A stretch of 50,715 nt of DNA from Candidatus Binatia bacterium. Its GTDB lineage: Bacteria > Desulfobacterota > Binatia > UBA9968 > JAJDTQ01. The notes under the pieces were generated by a model, which saw only the letters and a program-made list of their open reading frames with translations, did not search any database and was not told where the DNA came from. The stretch covers positions 1 through 50,715 of the forward strand of contig JAJEAI010000052.1 in NCBI GenBank assembly GCA_022824205.1. Reading direction: 5' to 3'. Shown here one piece after another: positions 41,029-49,621 of this stretch (within the stretch, counting starts at the first letter, position 1; each line of letters starts with the position of its first letter). The position numbers and the translations under genes were made by a program.

Positions 41029-42141
41029 GTGACCTCAACCAATCCCCGACGCATCATCGACGGCGACGGCCACGTGGTCGAAGACATCAGCGCCATCATC
41101 GACAACATGCCGCCCGAGTACATCGGTAAGACCTTCTCCGAGGCGCGCGCCAAGAGCCCGTTTCCGCCCATCGACCACCTGCACTCGGCCAACCGCCACT
41201 ACGTCCCGGAGGGCGCCTTCGCCCAGGTGGGGCCGGAGGGCTGGGAAGTCTTTCTGGAGGACGTACGCATCGACGCCACGGTGCTCTACACCAGCGCCGG
41301 ACTTGCCTTCGGCAAGATTGTGAGCCGGGACTGGGCCATCGAGCTGGCGCGGGCCTACAACGACTGGATCCACGAGACCTACGTGGCCCGGAGCCCGCGC
41401 TTCCAGGCCATGGGGCTGCTGCCGTTGCAGGAGCCCAGGGCGGCGGTCGAGGAACTGCGGCGACTGGTCACGGAACTGGGCCTGTGCGGGGCCATGCTGC
41501 CGTCCACCGGCGCCAACATGCCGCACCTGGGCTCGGAGCGCTACTGGCCCATCTACGAGGAAGCGGAGCGGCTGGGCTGCGCCATCGGCATCCACGGCGG
41601 CGCCCACGAAGGCATGCTCATGGACGACATGACGCCGTACGCGCCGGTGAACGCCCTGGGCCATCCCATGGGGCAGATGATCTGCTTCGCGGGCATCGTC
41701 TTCAACGGCGTCCTGGACAAGTACCCGGGCCTGCGCATCGGCTTCCTGGAGGCGGGCTGCGCCTGGCTGCTCACCTGCCTGGAACGGTTCACCGGCTCCT
41801 GGGCGAGCCACGTGCAGTACGACCCGCGCGGGCGCTTCCTCAAGCTCGACGACGGCATGAACGTCACCGACTACGTCTGCCGCCACATCGACGAGGACCG
41901 CATCTTCGTGGGCGTCGAGGGGGACGAGCTGTCCATCGCCGAGGCCGTGCGCGTGGTGGGCAACAAGCCGTTCCTGTTCTCCTCGGACTACCCCCACGAG
42001 GTGGACGCGGCCACCTGCAAGCACGAGTTGCAGGAGCTGGAGGAGAACGAGGAGCTGAGCGACGACGACAAGGACGCCATCCTCTTCCGCAACGCCCAGC
42101 GGTTTTACCGGCTGGGCGAGGGAGCGGCGCAGGGCGCGTAG
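41029..42141 (+). CDS. Amidohydrolase-related metal-dependent hydrolase (Amidohydro_2), copy 1
   Basis: 370 aa, GTG start with GGGAGGGA upstream. TIM-barrel hydrolase of the ACMSD-like Amidohydro_2 group. The first strand has IIDGDGHVVED (metal-binding D-x-H). GIHGGAHEG supplies a mid-barrel His, IGFLEAG a further strand, and LFSSDYPHEVD the last Asp. The substrate is unknown; members include carboxymuconate semialdehyde decarboxylases and hydrolases. Followed after 28 nt by a close paralog, so tandem duplication and perhaps a heteromeric enzyme. Confidence 0.85.
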   Translation: MTSTNPRRIIDGDGHVVEDISAIIDNMPPEYIGKTFSEARAKSPFPPIDHLHSANRHYVPEGAFAQVGPEGWEVFLEDVRIDATVLYTSAGLAFGKIVSRDWAIELARAYNDWIHETYVARSPRFQAMGLLPLQEPRAAVEELRRLVTELGLCGAMLPSTGANMPHLGSERYWPIYEEAERLGCAIGIHGGAHEGMLMDDMTPYAPVNALGHPMGQMICFAGIVFNGVLDKYPGLRIGFLEAGCAWLLTCLERFTGSWASHVQYDPRGRFLKLDDGMNVTDYVCRHIDEDRIFVGVEGDELSIAEAVRVVGNKPFLFSSDYPHEVDAATCKHELQELEENEELSDDDKDAILFRNAQRFYRLGEGAAQGA

Positions 42142-42169
42142 GCGCGATGACAGGAACGGGAGGCCAACC

Positions 42170-43258
42170 GTGAGCACGTTACAGGATCGGACGGTGGTGG
42201 ACGGCGACGGCCACGTGGTGGAAGACCACGAGGCCATCTGGCGGCGCATGCCGGAGGACTACCGGGTCAGCAACTGGTCGATGCGCAGTCCCTTCGGGCC
42301 CAACGACCACCTGCACTCGGCCAACCGTCACTTCGTTCCCGAGGGGGCCTTCGCCAAGGTGGGACCCGCCGGCTGGATCGAGTTTCTCGAAGACGTGGGC
42401 GTCGAAAGCACGGTCCTCTACCCTTCCAACGGCCTCACCCTCGGCCGGGTGGTGAGCCGCGACTGGGCCATCGAGCTGTCGCGCGCCTACAACGACTGGA
42501 TCCACGACGAGTACACCGCCCGGAGCCCGCGTTTCCAGGCCGTCGGGCTGATCCCGCTGCAGGAGCCGGACGAGGCGGTGGCGGAGCTTCGGCGCATCGT
42601 CGAAAAGCTCCACTTCGCCGGCGCCATGCTGCCGGGGACGGGCGCCGCCCAGCTCCAGAACCACCTGGGGGACGAGCGCTACTGGCCCATCTACGCGGAG
42701 GCGGACCGGCTCGGCTGCGCTCTGGGCATCCACGGCGGCGTGCACGACAACATGGGGCTCGACGACATGAGCCCGTACGCGCCGGTGAACGCCCTGGGAC
42801 ACCCCTTCGGTCAGATGGTCAACTTCGCCGGCATCGTCTTCAACGGCGTGCTGGACCGCTACCCCAACGCCCGCTTCGGCTTCCTGGAGGCCGGCGCCGC
42901 GTGGTTCGTGAACTGCCTGGAGCGTTTCGAGCGCTCCTGGAGCAGCCACGTCCAGTACGATCCCAACGGACGCTTCCTCCAACTCGCGGACAACGAATCC
43001 GTCACCGACTACGTCCTCAAGCACGTGGACGCCGGGCGGATTTTCGTGGGCGTGGAGGGTGACGAGCTGACCCTGCCCTTCGCCGTGCGCATCGCGGGCA
43101 ACAAGCCGTTCCTCTATTCGTCCGACTTCCCCCACGAGGTGAACCACGCCACGGCCAAGGAAGAGATCCAGGAGCTGCGGGAGAACCCACGCCTTACGGA
43201 CGACGACAAGGCCGCGATCCTGCACGGCAACGCCCGGCGTTTCTACCAGCTCGGTTAG
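42170..43258 (+). CDS. Amidohydrolase-related metal-dependent hydrolase (Amidohydro_2), copy 2
   Basis: 362 aa, GTG start with GGGAGGCC upstream. Same layout as copy 1: VVDGDGHVVED, GIHGGVHDN, FGFLEAGAAWFVN and LYSSDFPHEVN. The shared HLHSANRH segment near residue 45 and the matching C-terminus (DDKAAILHGNARRFYQLG) mark it as a paralog. Followed after 21 nt by the MFS gene, so it is part of the same operon. Confidence 0.85.
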   Translation: MSTLQDRTVVDGDGHVVEDHEAIWRRMPEDYRVSNWSMRSPFGPNDHLHSANRHFVPEGAFAKVGPAGWIEFLEDVGVESTVLYPSNGLTLGRVVSRDWAIELSRAYNDWIHDEYTARSPRFQAVGLIPLQEPDEAVAELRRIVEKLHFAGAMLPGTGAAQLQNHLGDERYWPIYAEADRLGCALGIHGGVHDNMGLDDMSPYAPVNALGHPFGQMVNFAGIVFNGVLDRYPNARFGFLEAGAAWFVNCLERFERSWSSHVQYDPNGRFLQLADNESVTDYVLKHVDAGRIFVGVEGDELTLPFAVRIAGNKPFLYSSDFPHEVNHATAKEEIQELRENPRLTDDDKAAILHGNARRFYQLG

Positions 43259-43279
43259 CGTGCCGCCGGGCTTCCCATC

Positions 43280-44557
43280 GTGACGCAGCGCCGCCCTCCC
43301 CTCTCGGTCCCCTTCTTCTACGGCTGGGTCGTCGTGGCGCTGACGTTCTGCGTCAACCTCACGGCCGCCGGCACCCGCTCCGCCGCGACGCTGCTGATCA
43401 AGCCGCTGGAAGCGGAGTTCGGCTGGAGCCGCGCCCTGGTTTCCGTGCCGGGCGCCATGAACCTTCTCCTGTTCGGCATCGGCGCGCCGGTGGCGGGCTG
43501 GCTGGTGGACCGCTACGGCGCCCGCCGGGTGGTGTACTACTCGATGGCCATGGTGACGGTGGGTCTGGCGGCAACGGCCTTCGTCCAGCAGTTCTGGCAG
43601 CTCCTGTTCTTCTGGGGCCTGGTGGTGGGCATCGGCACCAGCGCCACCCCGGTGCTCGCCGCGTCGGTGGCCAACCACTGGTTCGTGCGGCACCGTGGCG
43701 TCACCATCGGCATTCTCACCAACGGCAACGCCGCCGGACAGATGGTCTTTCTGCCGCTGCTCACCATCATCATCGCCGCCACCGGCTGGCGCGGCAGCAT
43801 GCTGTTCCTGGGCGCCATCGCCTTCGGCCTGATGATACTGGTGTCCATGTGGATGCGCGACGAGCCTGCCGACGTGGGTCTGGAACCCTTGGGCCAGCAC
43901 GACACCGGCAGTGTCGCCGCGGCCGCCCGGCGCGACGTGCCCGCGTCGGCCACCCCCGTCCGCGACGCCTTCCGCAGCTCCACCTTCTGGCTCCTGAGCG
44001 CCGGCTTCTTCGTCTGCGGCGTCACCGCCAACGGACTCATCGGCCTGCACCTGATACCCCACGTGGTGGAGGATCTCGGCATCGCGGCGGTGGTGGCCAG
44101 CCTCATCGTGGGGGTCATGGGGGGCATCAGCTTCATCGGCACCATCGGCGCCGGCTGGCTCGTGGACCGGGTGGACGCGCGCAAGGTCCTGGCCCTGGCC
44201 TACTTCCTGCGCGGCTGCTCGCTGTTCCTGCTGCCCTTCGTGGACAGCCTGCCGGGATTGATCCTGTTCGCCACGGTGTACGGCATCGACTGGTACGCCA
44301 CCGGCCCCGCCACCACGGCCATCGCCGCGGACACCTTCGGCCGCCACGCGGTGGCGCGCATCTTCGGCTGGATCTTCCTGGCGCATCAGCTCGGCGCCAG
44401 CACGGCGGGCAACCTGGCCGGCGTGGTCTACGACGCCTTCGGCGAGTACCAGTACGCGTTCCTCGCCGGCGCCACCATGGCGATCATCGCCGCCGGCCTG
44501 GTGATGCAGATCACGCCGCGGGCGCCGCGCCTGACCCCCGCGGCGGGCACCGCGTAA
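43280..44557 (+). CDS. MFS transporter
   Basis: 425 aa, GTG start. Twelve predicted helices with the MFS loop-2 motif GWLVDRYGARR and its repeat in the second half (GWLVDRVDARKVL). The family is closest to monocarboxylate/oxalate-type permeases by general appearance (FFYGWVVVALTFCVNL at the start). Located between the amidohydrolases and the MetE-like gene, it probably imports the substrate of this cluster, likely an organic acid. Confidence 0.87.
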   Translation: MTQRRPPLSVPFFYGWVVVALTFCVNLTAAGTRSAATLLIKPLEAEFGWSRALVSVPGAMNLLLFGIGAPVAGWLVDRYGARRVVYYSMAMVTVGLAATAFVQQFWQLLFFWGLVVGIGTSATPVLAASVANHWFVRHRGVTIGILTNGNAAGQMVFLPLLTIIIAATGWRGSMLFLGAIAFGLMILVSMWMRDEPADVGLEPLGQHDTGSVAAAARRDVPASATPVRDAFRSSTFWLLSAGFFVCGVTANGLIGLHLIPHVVEDLGIAAVVASLIVGVMGGISFIGTIGAGWLVDRVDARKVLALAYFLRGCSLFLLPFVDSLPGLILFATVYGIDWYATGPATTAIAADTFGRHAVARIFGWIFLAHQLGASTAGNLAGVVYDAFGEYQYAFLAGATMAIIAAGLVMQITPRAPRLTPAAGTA

Positions 44558-44568
44558 CGGAGACTCTC

Positions 44569-45582
44569 ATGCAACTACCGCCCATCGCCGCCACCACCAT
44601 CGGCAGCTTTCCCCGGCCCAGGTGGCTCGCCAGCGCCGTCCGCAGCACGGTCACCTTCAATCTGGAAGGCGACCTCTTGCAGGAAGGCCTGGACGACGCC
44701 ACCACCCTCGCCATCCGCGGCCAGGAACTGGCCGGCCTCGACCTCGTCACCGACGGCGAACAGCGCCGGCCCCATTTCATCGACCACGTGCTGAACTCCA
44801 TGGAGGGCGTGGACACGGTGAACCGCGTGCCCAAGGGCTTGTACCGGCGGCGCGAGGAGGTGCACCAGGTGCCGCGGGTGTACGGTCCCATCGGCCGACG
44901 GGTTCCCGCCGTGGTGGAGGACCTGCGCTTCGCCAAGTCACGCACGGACCGGCCCGTGAAGATGGCGGTGCCCGGCCCCATGACCGTGGTGGACAGCACG
45001 AGCGACGAACACTACGGCGGCGACGAGGCCGCCATGGCCATGGACGTGGCCGCGGTCCTGAACGCCGAGTTGCGCGACCTTGAGGCGGCCGGCGCCGACG
45101 TGCTGCAGATCGACGAGCCGGCCATGACCCGCTACCACGAGAAGGTGGCCGACTACGGCGCCCGCGCCCTTGACCGCTGCATCGAAGGCATCACCATCCC
45201 CACCATCGTGCACCTGTGCTACGGCTATCCCGGCGGCAAGGACCTGCAGCACGAATACGAGTACCCGGAACTTTTCCCGCTGTTGCTCGAAACCGACATC
45301 GGCGGATTGGCCGTGGAATTCGCGCGCAGCAACTACGACCCGGCCATCCTCGAACCCTGCAAGGAGCGCCTCGTCCTGTTCGGCGCCGTGGACCCCAGCG
45401 ACACCCCCGTGCCCCCGGTGGACACCGTGGTGCCCCGCGTCCGCGACGCGCTCCGCTACCTCGACGCCGACAAGCTCCTGCTGGCGCCCGACTGCGGACT
45501 CATGACCGTGAGCCGCGAGCTGGCGTTCGCCAAGGCGAAGCTATTGGCCGATGCCGCCGCGGAGCTGCGCCGGACCCTGTGA
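44569..45582 (+). CDS. Cobalamin-independent methionine synthase (MetE C-terminal)-like protein
   Basis: 337 aa from the ATG 11 nt after the MFS stop, with GGAG upstream. It is half the length of full MetE and corresponds to its C-terminal barrel. Signature elements are TTIGSFPRP, TDGEQRRPHF, LQIDEPA (E183), IVHLCYGYPG (candidate zinc ligands H215 and C217) and LAPDCGL (C309). Such short forms act as methyltransferases with simple methyl donors, or in dissimilatory demethylation. In an operon with a transporter and hydrolases, a catabolic methyl-transfer role is as likely as methionine synthesis. Confidence 0.85.
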   Translation: MQLPPIAATTIGSFPRPRWLASAVRSTVTFNLEGDLLQEGLDDATTLAIRGQELAGLDLVTDGEQRRPHFIDHVLNSMEGVDTVNRVPKGLYRRREEVHQVPRVYGPIGRRVPAVVEDLRFAKSRTDRPVKMAVPGPMTVVDSTSDEHYGGDEAAMAMDVAAVLNAELRDLEAAGADVLQIDEPAMTRYHEKVADYGARALDRCIEGITIPTIVHLCYGYPGGKDLQHEYEYPELFPLLLETDIGGLAVEFARSNYDPAILEPCKERLVLFGAVDPSDTPVPPVDTVVPRVRDALRYLDADKLLLAPDCGLMTVSRELAFAKAKLLADAAAELRRTL

Positions 45583-45610
45583 GGGCATCATCGGCAGATT
45601 CCGTGGTTCC

Positions 45611-45706
45611 CCTTCGACCTCGCTCCGCTGGGCCAAGAACGGCGATGAAGGTTTCACTACCGTTCGTCCTGAGCGTAGTGGAGCGTCAGCGGAACGAGGT
45701 CGAAGG
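45611..45706. repeat. REP-like inverted repeat
   Basis: CCTTCGACCTCGCTCCGCTG at 45611-45630 and CAGCGGAACGAGGTCGAAGG at 45687-45706 are near-perfect inverted arms about 56 nt apart, between the MetE-like and phosphatase genes. The sequence type (TTCGACCTCG, CGTTCGTCCTGAGCG) is a common dispersed repeat in environmental genomes. Confidence 0.7.
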
Positions 45707-45766
45707 ACGGCCGACTCAGCGCACCGCAACACTCCCATGCTTCAATGCCAGGAAGGACCCGTCCTG

Positions 45767-46273
45767 ATGTACCGAGCCGTCAGACTCCCGGACGGCATCG
45801 CCGGCCGTCTCTACGTCGGCAGCATGCCCGGACGCTACGAGGCGTTCGATGAGGCGTGGCGCGCCATCATCGACCACGGCGTCACGCACGTCATCTGCCT
45901 CGTGCCCCCGGAGGAATTGCGCGACAAGTCCCCCCTCTACGCCGGCGCCCTCGATGAAGCGCGAATGCCGTGGGTGTACGAGAACTTTCCCATCGAGGAC
46001 TTCGAGGCTCCCACCGACCGTCAAGCGTTCTGGCGGATGGCCCGAAAGGCCGCCCGCCTGCTCGGCGAGGGAGAGACCCTTCTGGTGCACTGCGCCGCCG
46101 GCATCGGCCGCACCGGCACCTTCTCCGTCTGCGTGCTGCTGGCCCTGGGCCTGGCCCCGGCCGCCGCGCGCGCGGCCTTGCGCAGGGTCGGCTCCGCGCC
46201 GGAGAACGCCGCCCAGGACGACGTGATCCAGTGGGCGGCGGGCCTGCTCAACGGGTCGGAAAAGGCGAGTTGA
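45767..46273 (+). CDS. Dual-specificity/tyrosine-type protein phosphatase
   Basis: 168 aa from MYRAVRLPDGIAG, 9 nt after GGAAGGA. Upstream codons in the same frame run through the REP-like repeat and are not coding. The active-site loop is HCAAGIGRTG (Cys nucleophile, Arg phosphate-binding). The fold start GRLYVGSMPGRYE and the general-acid loop region FPIEDFEAPTD are as in compact cysteine phosphatases. Cytoplasmic; target unknown. Confidence 0.85.
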   Translation: MYRAVRLPDGIAGRLYVGSMPGRYEAFDEAWRAIIDHGVTHVICLVPPEELRDKSPLYAGALDEARMPWVYENFPIEDFEAPTDRQAFWRMARKAARLLGEGETLLVHCAAGIGRTGTFSVCVLLALGLAPAAARAALRRVGSAPENAAQDDVIQWAAGLLNGSEKAS

Positions 46274-46337
46274 CAGGTCCAAGGGCTCGGGGCATCATTC
46301 AATCATCCGGAGTCGGCATCGTGCTTCAAGGGAGGAC

Positions 46338-46862
46338 ATGAAGATGAGCGGCATCACACCCCCCCTCAATTTCGCCAGGTGGATCGACGAGCACCGCCAC
46401 CTGCTCAAGCCGCCGGTAGGCAACCAGGTGGTGTACAAGGACACCGAGTTCACGGTCATGGTGGTGGGAGGCCCCAACACGCGCAAGGACTACCACGTGG
46501 ACGAGGGCGAGGAGTTCTTCTACCAGATCGAGGGCGACATGACGCTCAGGATCATGGAGGACGGCGCGCCGCGGGACATCCCTATCCGCGCGGGCGAAAT
46601 CTTCCTGTTGCCGCCCAAGGTGCCGCATTCGCCGCAGCGGAAGCCCGAGACCGTGGGCCTCGTCATCGAGCGCCAACGCCGCAAAGGCGAGCTGGACCTG
46701 TTCCAGTGGTACTGCGACAAGTGCCACGCCAAGATCTACGAGGAAGCGGTGCAGCTCACCGACATCGTCGCCCAACTTCCACCCATCTTCGAGCGCTTCT
46801 GGAAGAACGAGGCCAACCGCAAGTGTGACAACTGCGGCGCCGTCATGGAGCCGCTCAACTGA
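46338..46862 (+). CDS. nbaC: 3-hydroxyanthranilate 3,4-dioxygenase
   Basis: 174 aa, full length for the bacterial cupin enzyme, with GGGAGGA upstream. Catalytic iron ligands H53, E59 and H97 lie in RKDYHVDEGEEFFYQ and LLPPKVPHSPQR. Substrate-binding R49, R101 and E111 (VIERQRR) are in place. The C-terminal rubredoxin-like iron site has C126, C129, C163 and C166. It opens the ring of 3-hydroxyanthranilate to 2-amino-3-carboxymuconate semialdehyde. The next enzyme in that route belongs to the Amidohydro_2 family, two members of which lie about 3-5 kb upstream. Confidence 0.95.
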   Translation: MKMSGITPPLNFARWIDEHRHLLKPPVGNQVVYKDTEFTVMVVGGPNTRKDYHVDEGEEFFYQIEGDMTLRIMEDGAPRDIPIRAGEIFLLPPKVPHSPQRKPETVGLVIERQRRKGELDLFQWYCDKCHAKIYEEAVQLTDIVAQLPPIFERFWKNEANRKCDNCGAVMEPLN

Positions 46863-47437
46863 ACCGCGACCCGCGCGCACCCACTTCCAGGCTCTACCGC
46901 GGCCTCGCCAACGCGCTGACCCTCGGGCGCTTCGCCGCCCCGGTCCCCTTCATCTACCTCATGGTCGAAACCCACCGGGGAGCCCCCGGCTCCCCGGGTG
47001 CCGTGCTGTTCGCCCTGTACGTTGCGACCGCGGCTTCCGACCTCGCCGACGGCTACCTCGCTCGCCGTTCCGGCGCTGCGAGCGCGAGCTGGGCCCGTCT
47101 CGACGCCTTGGCGGACGTACTCTTCAACACGACAGCCCTTCTGGCGGCCGCATGGCTCGGGCTCGTCGGCTACTGGGTGCCCCTGGGCATCGCCGCCCTC
47201 GCCGCTCAGTTCCTGTACCGCAACAGGACAGCGCAAGCCGACACCGGGCCGCAACTCCTGGAGGACCTCCCCGGAAAGGCCGCCGGCGTCATCTACTACC
47301 TGCTGGTGGGTGCCGTCGTCCTGGGGATCTGGCTGGATCGGGACCCGGCACCGCCATGGCTCGATTGGACCGGGAACGCCGTGTTCGTCTACACGGCGCT
47401 GGTCTTCACACGCAATCTTCGCCGGGCCATCCCGTGA
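46859..47437 (+). CDS. CDP-alcohol phosphatidyltransferase, CTG start
   Basis: 192 aa when started at the CTG at 46859, which overlaps the dioxygenase stop as CTGA and has GGAG 8 nt upstream. The first in-frame ATG (46961) would cut off the conserved first helix (NALTLGRFAAPVPFIYL), so it is rejected. The catalytic motif is SDLADGYLARR, then LDALAD: D-x2-D-G-x2-A-R ... D-x3-D. The Gly normally four residues before the third Asp is Trp here. Inner-membrane phospholipid synthesis enzyme; the head group is not predictable. Confidence 0.8.
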   Translation: MNRDPRAPTSRLYRGLANALTLGRFAAPVPFIYLMVETHRGAPGSPGAVLFALYVATAASDLADGYLARRSGAASASWARLDALADVLFNTTALLAAAWLGLVGYWVPLGIAALAAQFLYRNRTAQADTGPQLLEDLPGKAAGVIYYLLVGAVVLGIWLDRDPAPPWLDWTGNAVFVYTALVFTRNLRRAIP

Positions 47438-47443
47438 ACTAGT

Positions 47444-47507
47444 CTCAATGTTGCAAAAATGGTTTGTGAAGAGCGATCCGAAGCCCGCCCCACGAATCGT
47501 CATTCCC
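47444..47507 (+). repeat. Direct repeat, left copy, flanking higBA
   Basis: 64 bp matching 48233-48298, with three substitutions and a 2-nt indel. Begins CTCAATGTTG and ends ATCGTCATTCCC. The two copies bracket the toxin-antitoxin module. Confidence 0.85.
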
Positions 47508-47823
47508 GCGAAAGCGGGAATGCAGGCCGATACCGCTGGATGTCGATCTCGTCGGCGCGCGCCCGCATCCGCGTCGCATCGTGCCACGCCTGCATCCGCA
47601 ACAAAAGGTCCATGCTGAGGCCGAATGCCTTCTCCACCCGCAGCGCCATCTCCGGCGACAGCGACGCGTGGCCGTTCAACAGGTCGGAGAGCGTCGCCCG
47701 GCGCACTCCGAGAATCCGTGCCGCCGCCGTGACGTTCAACCCGAACTCCTCGATCACCTCCAACCGGATGAAGGCTCCGGGGTGTGAAGGGGTCATCCCC
47801 ATCCTGATGCCGTCGCTGCTCAT
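47500..47823 (-). CDS. higA: HigA-family antitoxin (XRE-type)
   Basis: 107 aa from MSSDGIRMGMTPSHPGAF, the standard HigA start. HTH region: VTAAARILGVRRATLSDLLNG. Its ATG overlaps the last base of the toxin stop (TGATG). The final residues (AFPLSRE) are encoded by the dispersed ATTCCCGCgaaaGCGGGAAT repeat, so the original C-terminus has been replaced by repeat sequence. It should bind HigB and repress the operon. Confidence 0.9.
   Translation of the reverse strand: MSSDGIRMGMTPSHPGAFIRLEVIEEFGLNVTAAARILGVRRATLSDLLNGHASLSPEMALRVEKAFGLSMDLLLRMQAWHDATRMRARADEIDIQRYRPAFPLSRE
47502..47521. repeat. REP palindrome inside the end of higA
   Basis: ATTCCCGC-GAAA-GCGGGAAT, the same element as in the cluster at 55-291. 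It supplies the stop and last codons of higA. Confidence 0.85.
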
Positions 47824-48113
47824 CAGTGGTAGTCCTCCAGGTTCAGACGCTCGATCCCGTCGTCCCGCTCGTCGAAGGTAATCCGCCAGTTGGCGGACAC
47901 CGAAACGCTCCATTCGTTGCGTCGCCCGCCTGACAGCCGATGCACGCGCCAACCCGGCGCCGCCTCCCGGACGAAACCCTCCATGTTCTCGGCCAGGACG
48001 AGCGCGGTCACGATGCCGCGCACCCGCTCCACCAGATCCTGCTTCAGCCGCCGGGACGAGTCATGCTCGAATAGCTCACGCAGTCCTCTGTGACGGATTG
48101 AGCGGATGGTCAT
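47823..48113 (-). CDS. higB: HigB-family mRNA interferase toxin
   Basis: 96 aa from MTIRSIRHRGLRELFEHD; upstream codons lack family similarity. RelE-like fold, with VRGIVTALVLAENMEGF, PGWRVHRLSGGRRNEWSVSVSANWRITF, and DGIERLNLEDYH as the typical HigB C-terminus. Toxin before antitoxin is the normal higBA order. It cuts mRNA on the ribosome when free of HigA. Confidence 0.92.
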   Translation of the reverse strand: MTIRSIRHRGLRELFEHDSSRRLKQDLVERVRGIVTALVLAENMEGFVREAAPGWRVHRLSGGRRNEWSVSVSANWRITFDERDDGIERLNLEDYH

Positions 48114-48232
48114 GCCTTCCGGACTATACGGTAATACCGTGCACGATGCAAAGGCACCGGCGGTCCGGAGCTCGGGACCGCGCTGGCCTTCACTGCGCGA
48201 CCTTTCCGCCAACGCGTGCGTCTCATCCCAGC

Positions 48233-48298
48233 CTCAATGTTACGCAAAAATGGTTTGTGAAGAGCGATCCGAAGCACGCCCTGCGAATCGTCATTCCC
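48233..48298 (+). repeat. Direct repeat, right copy, flanking higBA
   Basis: Right-hand partner of 47444-47507, 66 bp. The module between the copies is about 0.7 kb. The rest of 48114-48321 holds nothing else recognisable. Confidence 0.85.
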
Positions 48299-48321
48299 CA
48301 CAACCCTCCGTCGCTGAAACC

Positions 48322-49575
48322 TCAGCGGTCGCCGGCGTACAACTTGAGCGGCATCAGGCAAGCCGCGGCCACGAAGACGAAGACCCCCGCGAGCACGAAG
48401 GCGGAGCCGAGGCCGTAGAGGTCGGCCAGGTAGCCGGCGATGATGGGGGTGGGCAGGACGGCGACCTGGGCGACGACCGTGGTCAGGCCTTGGGACGACG
48501 CCTGCACGTTGGCGCCGGAGACGTCCGCGATGACGGCGGTGATCACGTTCATCAGGGTGTAGAAGAAGGTGCCGATGGCGATTATGACGAGGGTCAGGGC
48601 GAGCACGGGAGGCGCCACCGCGAGCAACATGTAAAGCACCCCGAGGACGAGCATCGAGGGAACCAGCACGAACTTCCGGCCGTAGCGGTCGGAGAGGTAG
48701 CCCAGAGGGGTCTGGGAGAAGATGCCGACGATGTGGAGCAGCATCCAGTAAACGCCCAGCAGGCTTGCCGAGAGACCCAACTCCTCCACGAGGTAGATGG
48801 GGAGGAAGGTCATGACCACGACGCGGCCCATGGTCAGGAGGCCCCGGGAGGCGGAGATCGCCACGAAGGTGCCATCCTTCAACAACGCCATCATTTCGCC
48901 GAAACGTCCGATGCGCGACCGGGGGACTTCGTCTTGCCGGAACATTCCGAGTAGCCCGCGAAGGACCAGGAAGCCGAAGAGAATCCCGGGGACGATCTGC
49001 CACCACAGAATGCCCTCCCAGGGCAACGCCGCCAGCAGCACGCCCTGGGCCAGCGGCGACAGGCTGTCGCTAACCGTGGCGCCGGTGCCGTGGACCGAGA
49101 TGGCCGTGCCCCGGCGTTCCGGGAACTTGGACGTAAGCGTGGCGGCAGCGGTCGGGTGCCACAGGGCGGTGCCGAAGCCGATGAGGACGCTGGCGGCAAA
49201 AGCGACGCCGAAGCCGCCGCGGCTGCCGAACAGCAGATACGCCAGCCCCATCATGACCAGGGAGGAGGCCAGGATCATGTCCCGGTACCGGTGCAGCGCG
49301 TCCCCGAGGATCCCGGCGGGAAGGTTGAGCGTACCCTGTCCGAACTGGCGCGCGGCCCCCAGCGCCCCCGCCTGTACCGCGCTGAGACCGAGCCCCGCCT
49401 TGATGAACGGCAGCGCCACGGGAAACAACTGCTGGAACCAGTGGATCACGATGTGTCCGCCGGTCACGACGGCCAGCAGACGGAGCCGTTCCTGTCCGAG
49501 GTCGCGGGCGGCATCGACAAGACGCTGGGTGCGGGAACGGACGAGCGGACTATGGTCGGGAGCGATCATCGACAT
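48322..49575 (-). CDS. MFS transporter (fosmidomycin-resistance-like group)
   Basis: 417 aa from MSMIAPDHSPLV; a Met eight codons earlier is possible. Twelve helices. Features suggesting the Fsr-like exporter group: the early GGHIVIHWFQQLFPVALPFI segment, LWHPTAAATLTSKFPERRGTAISVH in place of the usual motif region, and GYLSDRYGRKFVLV in the second half. Probably a drug or metabolite exporter. Monocistronic or with the next upstream gene, 46 nt away. Confidence 0.82.
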   Translation of the reverse strand: MSMIAPDHSPLVRSRTQRLVDAARDLGQERLRLLAVVTGGHIVIHWFQQLFPVALPFIKAGLGLSAVQAGALGAARQFGQGTLNLPAGILGDALHRYRDMILASSLVMMGLAYLLFGSRGGFGVAFAASVLIGFGTALWHPTAAATLTSKFPERRGTAISVHGTGATVSDSLSPLAQGVLLAALPWEGILWWQIVPGILFGFLVLRGLLGMFRQDEVPRSRIGRFGEMMALLKDGTFVAISASRGLLTMGRVVVMTFLPIYLVEELGLSASLLGVYWMLLHIVGIFSQTPLGYLSDRYGRKFVLVPSMLVLGVLYMLLAVAPPVLALTLVIIAIGTFFYTLMNVITAVIADVSGANVQASSQGLTTVVAQVAVLPTPIIAGYLADLYGLGSAFVLAGVFVFVAAACLMPLKLYAGDR

Positions 49576-49621
49576 GGCGGCAGGATCACCTGATAGCACG
49601 CCCCAACCGAAAGCCCAAAGG

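Noticed and set aside
45551..45766. N-terminal extension of the phosphatase
   Set aside because: The in-frame stretch lies in a REP-like inverted repeat and precedes a clear start with a ribosome-binding site.
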